From Nocardia crassostreae (lineage in GTDB: Bacteria > Actinomycetota > Actinomycetes > Mycobacteriales > Mycobacteriaceae), in assembly GCF_001613405.1 (NCBI RefSeq), contig NZ_BDCH01000012.1:124001-188000 (forward strand): a stretch of 64,000 nucleotides of DNA, given 5' to 3'. A program made the position numbers and the translations under genes. The notes beneath the pieces are model-generated. The model was not told the DNA's origin. It saw nothing but the letters and a program-made list of their open reading frames with translations, and did no database searches. Positions 61,387 through 64,000 of the stretch are shown here, piece by piece (position 1 is the stretch's first letter; each line of letters opens with the position of its first letter).

Positions 61387-61659
61387 TCAGGAGTGCTTGC
61401 CGAGGTACGCCACGTACATCGGCCGCAGCACCTCGCCGATCTCGCCCTCACCGGCGTGGAAGTAGTCGTCGATCATGGGCAGCACGTACTTGATGTCGAC
61501 CTCGCTTTCGCCCAGATCACCGGCGGCTGCCTCGGCGGCCGGGATGGACTTCAGCAGCTCCCACAGAAATTTCACGTCGCCCCGGCGAACGGCCAGCTTC
61601 ACGGCCCGGTCGTGCAACTCCTTGGTGGACAGCGTCTCGAGATCCTGAATTTCGGCCAT
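61387..61659 (-). CDS. Conserved hypothetical protein
   Basis: A 90-residue helical protein (LSTKELHDRAVKLAVRRGDVKFLWELLKSIPAAEAAAG; LPMIDDYFHAGEGEIGEVLRPMYVAYLGK). The frame continues upstream but the gene itself starts at ATG 61659, 21 bases from the divergent DUF488 gene. No function known. Confidence 0.7.
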   Translation of the reverse strand: MAEIQDLETLSTKELHDRAVKLAVRRGDVKFLWELLKSIPAAEAAAGDLGESEVDIKYVLPMIDDYFHAGEGEIGEVLRPMYVAYLGKHS

Positions 61660-61680
61660 GGCATCGACTGTAATGGACCG

Positions 61681-62067
61681 ATGGCGCAGCAACCGACGTA
61701 CCGGGTGAAGCGGGTCTACGACGAGCCGGAGGCCGCCGACGGCCGCCGCGTACTGGTGGACCGGCTCTGGCCGCGCGGCATCAGCAAACAGCAAGCAGCC
61801 ATTGACGAGTGGGCCAAGGATGTGACCCCTTCCACAGAGCTGCGCAAGTGGTATCACGCCGACCCGGACACCCGGCGGGCCGAGTTCGAGCGGCGGTACC
61901 GCGCAGAGCTCGAATCCGACGCCGCGCGGCAGGGGCTGGCACAGTTGCGCCGGGAGGCCGCCGCGGGGCCGTTGACGCTGGTGACAGCGGTGAAGGAACC
62001 CGCGCACAGCCATGTCCCGGTACTGGTGGGTGAATTGGGCGAAACACCCAGAGCGGACAGGCGTTAA
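61681..62067 (+). CDS. DUF488 family protein
   Basis: A 128-residue protein with the DUF488 signatures VKRVYDEPEAADGRRVLVDRLWPRGISK, WAKDVTPSTELRKWYH and LTLVTAVKEPAHSHV. The ATG at 61681 overlaps no other gene. Function not known for this small cytoplasmic family; some are linked to stress or phosphate starvation, which would fit the PhoH2 neighbour. Confidence 0.88.
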   Translation: MAQQPTYRVKRVYDEPEAADGRRVLVDRLWPRGISKQQAAIDEWAKDVTPSTELRKWYHADPDTRRAEFERRYRAELESDAARQGLAQLRREAAAGPLTLVTAVKEPAHSHVPVLVGELGETPRADRR

Positions 62068-62175
62068 CGGGATCTTCACCAACACGCCTGTCAGTCGGGG
62101 AGCCGGAAATCGAATTCGGCGGTAGCGTCGGGGGTGCGGGCCGCGTAGGTGTGGTCCGTACGGGAGGTCCTGATC

Positions 62176-62229
62176 GTGACTGAGCAACTCAGTGCGAGGG
62201 GGTCGGCACCTGGCCCTCGGGTCGTTTGA
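62176..62229 (+). CDS. Possible 17-residue leader peptide of phoH2
   Basis: A GTG at 62176 with a good ACGGGAGGTCCTGATC site opens a 17-codon frame (MTEQLSARGSAPGPRVV) that ends 66 bases before the PhoH start. A hairpin CTCGCGC/GCGCGAG (62259-62278) lies between it and the PhoH ribosome site. May regulate PhoH2 translation. Confidence 0.4.
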   Translation: MTEQLSARGSAPGPRVV

Positions 62230-62295
62230 CCCTACGGCCGACCGGCCCAGCGAGAACGCTCGCGCGGTGTCGCGCGAGTGGCAAAGGAGCCCACC

Positions 62296-63720
62296 GTGAC
62301 TGATGCACGCTCCGTTACCGCTCCTAGCGGGGACGCCAGCTCCACCCGGAGCCCGCGGACCACGGCCAAGGGAGTTCGCGCCTCGCAGTCGTCGGCGACT
62401 CTTCGCCCGAACGACATCGATTCCGGACTGAAGACCTTCGTGGTGGATACGTCGGTGCTGCTTTCGGATCCTTGGGCATTGACCCGCTTCGGCGAGCACC
62501 ACGTGGTGCTGCCGCTGGTGGTGATCAGTGAACTAGAGGCCAAACGCCACCATCACGAACTGGGCTGGTTCGCCCGCGAGGCCCTGCGCATGCTGGACGA
62601 TCTGCGTCTGGCGCACGGTCGGCTCGATCAGGAGGTGCCGGTCGGCGCCCAGGGTGGCACGCTCCAGGTGGAGCTCAACCACACCGATCCGAACGTCCTG
62701 CCCGTCGGATTCCGTACGGACAGCAACGATTCCAGGATTCTCGCCTGTGCGCTGAACATGGCGGCCGAGGGCCGGACCGTGGTGCTGGTGTCCAAGGACA
62801 TCCCGCTGCGCGTCAAGGCGAGCGCGGTCGGACTCCAGGCCGACGAGTATCACGCGCAGGATGTCGTCACCTCCGGGTGGACGGGCATGGTGGAGCTCGA
62901 TGTGAGCGCCGAAACCGTGGACAAGCTCTACGCGGAAAGCGTGATCGATCTCGACGAAGCCCGGGATCTGCCCTGCCACACCGGAATTCGCATCCTCAGC
63001 GGGCGCAGCAGCGCACTCGGCCGGGTCACTCCGGACAAGCGGGTGCAGCTGGTGCGCGGGGATCGCGAAGCCTTCGGGCTGCACGGGCGCTCCGCCGAGC
63101 AGCGCATCGCCCTGGATCTGCTGCTGGACGAGAGCGTGGGCATCGTCTCGCTGGGCGGCCGGGCGGGTACCGGCAAATCGGTGCTCGCGCTGACCGCGGG
63201 CCTCGAAGCCGTGCTGGAACGGCGCAGCCATCGCAAGGTGGTGGTCTTCCGCCCGCTGTACGCGGTCGGCGGACAGGAACTCGGCTATCTGCCGGGCAGC
63301 GAGAGCGAGAAAATGGGGCCGTGGGCGCAGGCCGTCTTCGACACCCTCGAAGGGCTGGCCAGCCCGGAGGTGATGGAGGAGGTGCAGGCGCGCGGCATGC
63401 TGGAAGTCCTGCCGCTCACCCACATTCGCGGCCGCTCGCTCCACGATTCCTTCGTGATCGTGGACGAGGCGCAGTCCCTCGAACGCAATGTGCTGCTCAC
63501 GGTCCTCAGCCGATTGGGCAGCGGATCGCGGGTCGTGCTCACCCACGATGTCGCCCAGCGCGACAACCTCCGAGTGGGCAGGCACGACGGTGTGGCCGCG
63601 GTGATCGAAAAACTCAAGGGTCACCCGCTGTTCGCGCACGTCACGCTGACCCGCAGCGAGCGCTCGCCGATCGCGGCCCTGGTCACGGAGATGCTCGAGG
63701 AGTACGGGCCGAACGCGTAA
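62296..63720 (+). CDS. PhoH2 (PIN-PhoH) family protein
   Basis: A 474-residue fusion of a PIN-type RNase domain ([43 protein letters not shown] with acidic catalytic residues) and a PhoH ATPase/helicase domain ([35 protein letters not shown]). Mycobacterial PhoH2 (Rv1095) unwinds and cleaves RNA and is part of the PhoAT toxin-antitoxin operon. No 70-90-residue antitoxin gene is seen upstream here. GTG 62296, after AAAGGAGCCCACC, is the start in preference to 62278. Confidence 0.93.
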   Translation: MTDARSVTAPSGDASSTRSPRTTAKGVRASQSSATLRPNDIDSGLKTFVVDTSVLLSDPWALTRFGEHHVVLPLVVISELEAKRHHHELGWFAREALRMLDDLRLAHGRLDQEVPVGAQGGTLQVELNHTDPNVLPVGFRTDSNDSRILACALNMAAEGRTVVLVSKDIPLRVKASAVGLQADEYHAQDVVTSGWTGMVELDVSAETVDKLYAESVIDLDEARDLPCHTGIRILSGRSSALGRVTPDKRVQLVRGDREAFGLHGRSAEQRIALDLLLDESVGIVSLGGRAGTGKSVLALTAGLEAVLERRSHRKVVVFRPLYAVGGQELGYLPGSESEKMGPWAQAVFDTLEGLASPEVMEEVQARGMLEVLPLTHIRGRSLHDSFVIVDEAQSLERNVLLTVLSRLGSGSRVVLTHDVAQRDNLRVGRHDGVAAVIEKLKGHPLFAHVTLTRSERSPIAALVTEMLEEYGPNA

Positions 63721-63739
63721 GGCGGGATGGGGAATAGGG

Positions 63740-63764
63740 ACGGGCCGGGATATCCCCGGCCCGT
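63740..63764 (+). terminator. Hairpin after phoH2
   Basis: ACGGGCCGGG (63740-63749) and complement (63755-63764) with a five-base loop, 20 bases after the PhoH stop; a second small hairpin (GGGGGCGAAGCCCC) follows near 63780. Confidence 0.7.
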
Positions 63765-63975
63765 TCCGTGCGGGGTCCGGGGGCGAAGCCCCTGGGAGCC
63801 CCGAGAGTTGGATCTATCCACGCGGTCCGATCGGGCAAATCCCTGGCGTGTATTTTACTTCACATTGCTCAGGGTATATTCCAGGTAAATTCCTGCTCGG
63901 CTGACAATTCGGTGATCTCTGTGTATTTCGCCGAATTGTTGCCGAGTGTCGGCCTGAATATCCGAGAGGATGGAA

Positions 63976-64000
63976 ATGCACCACTTCGCTCGACGCACGG
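63976..64000 (+). CDS. Start of a gene cut by the window end
   Basis: ATG at 63976, preceded by an AGAGGATGGAA site, opens MHHFARRT and runs off the end. The 120 bases before it are AT-rich, consistent with a promoter. Nothing further can be said. Confidence 0.5.

Noticed and set aside
1..64000. CRISPR array, rRNA or tRNA genes
   Set aside because: No regularly spaced repeats, no cloverleaf with the T-loop consensus and no rRNA-like stretch were recognised on either strand.

Overview
The window is high-GC actinomycete chromosome, most likely from Nocardia or a close mycolic-acid-containing relative. The support is strong GC bias at third codon positions, many GTG starts, dense TetR/LysR/ECF regulators, a SAV2177-type methyltransferase, an MTB12-like exported protein, and a right arm in the same order as Mycobacterium tuberculosis Rv1084-Rv1095 (DUF255 thioredoxin-fold protein, hemolysin III, short-chain Z-prenyl synthase, coaA, glyA, phoH2). 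I saw no rRNA, tRNA, CRISPR array, insertion sequence or integrase.

Left part (1-37 kb) is accessory metabolism and regulation. It holds an MFS exporter divergent from a RidA gene; a PucR-led nitrogen-compound catabolic cluster (deacetylase, old-yellow-enzyme, DUF1989, amidase; 4.3-9.9 kb); a large LuxR/NB-ARC regulator; an AraC gene with an esterase; an MFS-LysR pair; a SnoaL-TetR-SDR operon behind a nested palindrome; two ECF41/SigJ-type sigma factor loci about 5 kb apart (one with a FAD oxidoreductase, one with DoxX and an ABM-domain protein); a two-component system whose kinase carries a second, dead phosphoacceptor module; and a broken ABC transporter followed by a P450 with an unusual I-helix.

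Middle part (38-44 kb) looks like one small regulon. A tandem pair of paralogous TetR genes, an operon of a PPOX-type oxidoreductase (internally shortened), a UvrA-like ABC protein and a VOC protein, a divergent VOC gene and a Gfo/Idh/MocA gene are all served by intergenic regions with the same TGTAC-N8-TGTAC motif.

At 44.1-49.4 kb an island of about 5 kb interrupts the Rv1084-like DUF255 gene. It carries a large repeat-containing polymorphic-toxin-like protein with a PD-(D/E)xK-like C-terminus and a coupled downstream gene that is probably its immunity protein. The host gene's first 56 codons remain as a truncated fragment at the left edge, while the intact gene, with a diverged copy of the same 5' end, starts at the right edge.

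The right part (49-64 kb) is conserved core: the DUF255 protein, a membrane protein, a class III adenylate cyclase, hemolysin III, prenyl synthase, pantothenate kinase, a DUF885 peptidase, glyA behind a ZTP (pfl) riboswitch, mycoredoxin, DUF488 and PhoH2. An unannotatable 32-codon ORF with its own dyad lies between the peptidase and glyA.

Several genes are disrupted. Six frame breaks can each be repaired by adding one base, which raises the possibility of base-calling undercounts. Two in-frame nonsense codons and two internal deletions are harder to explain that way.
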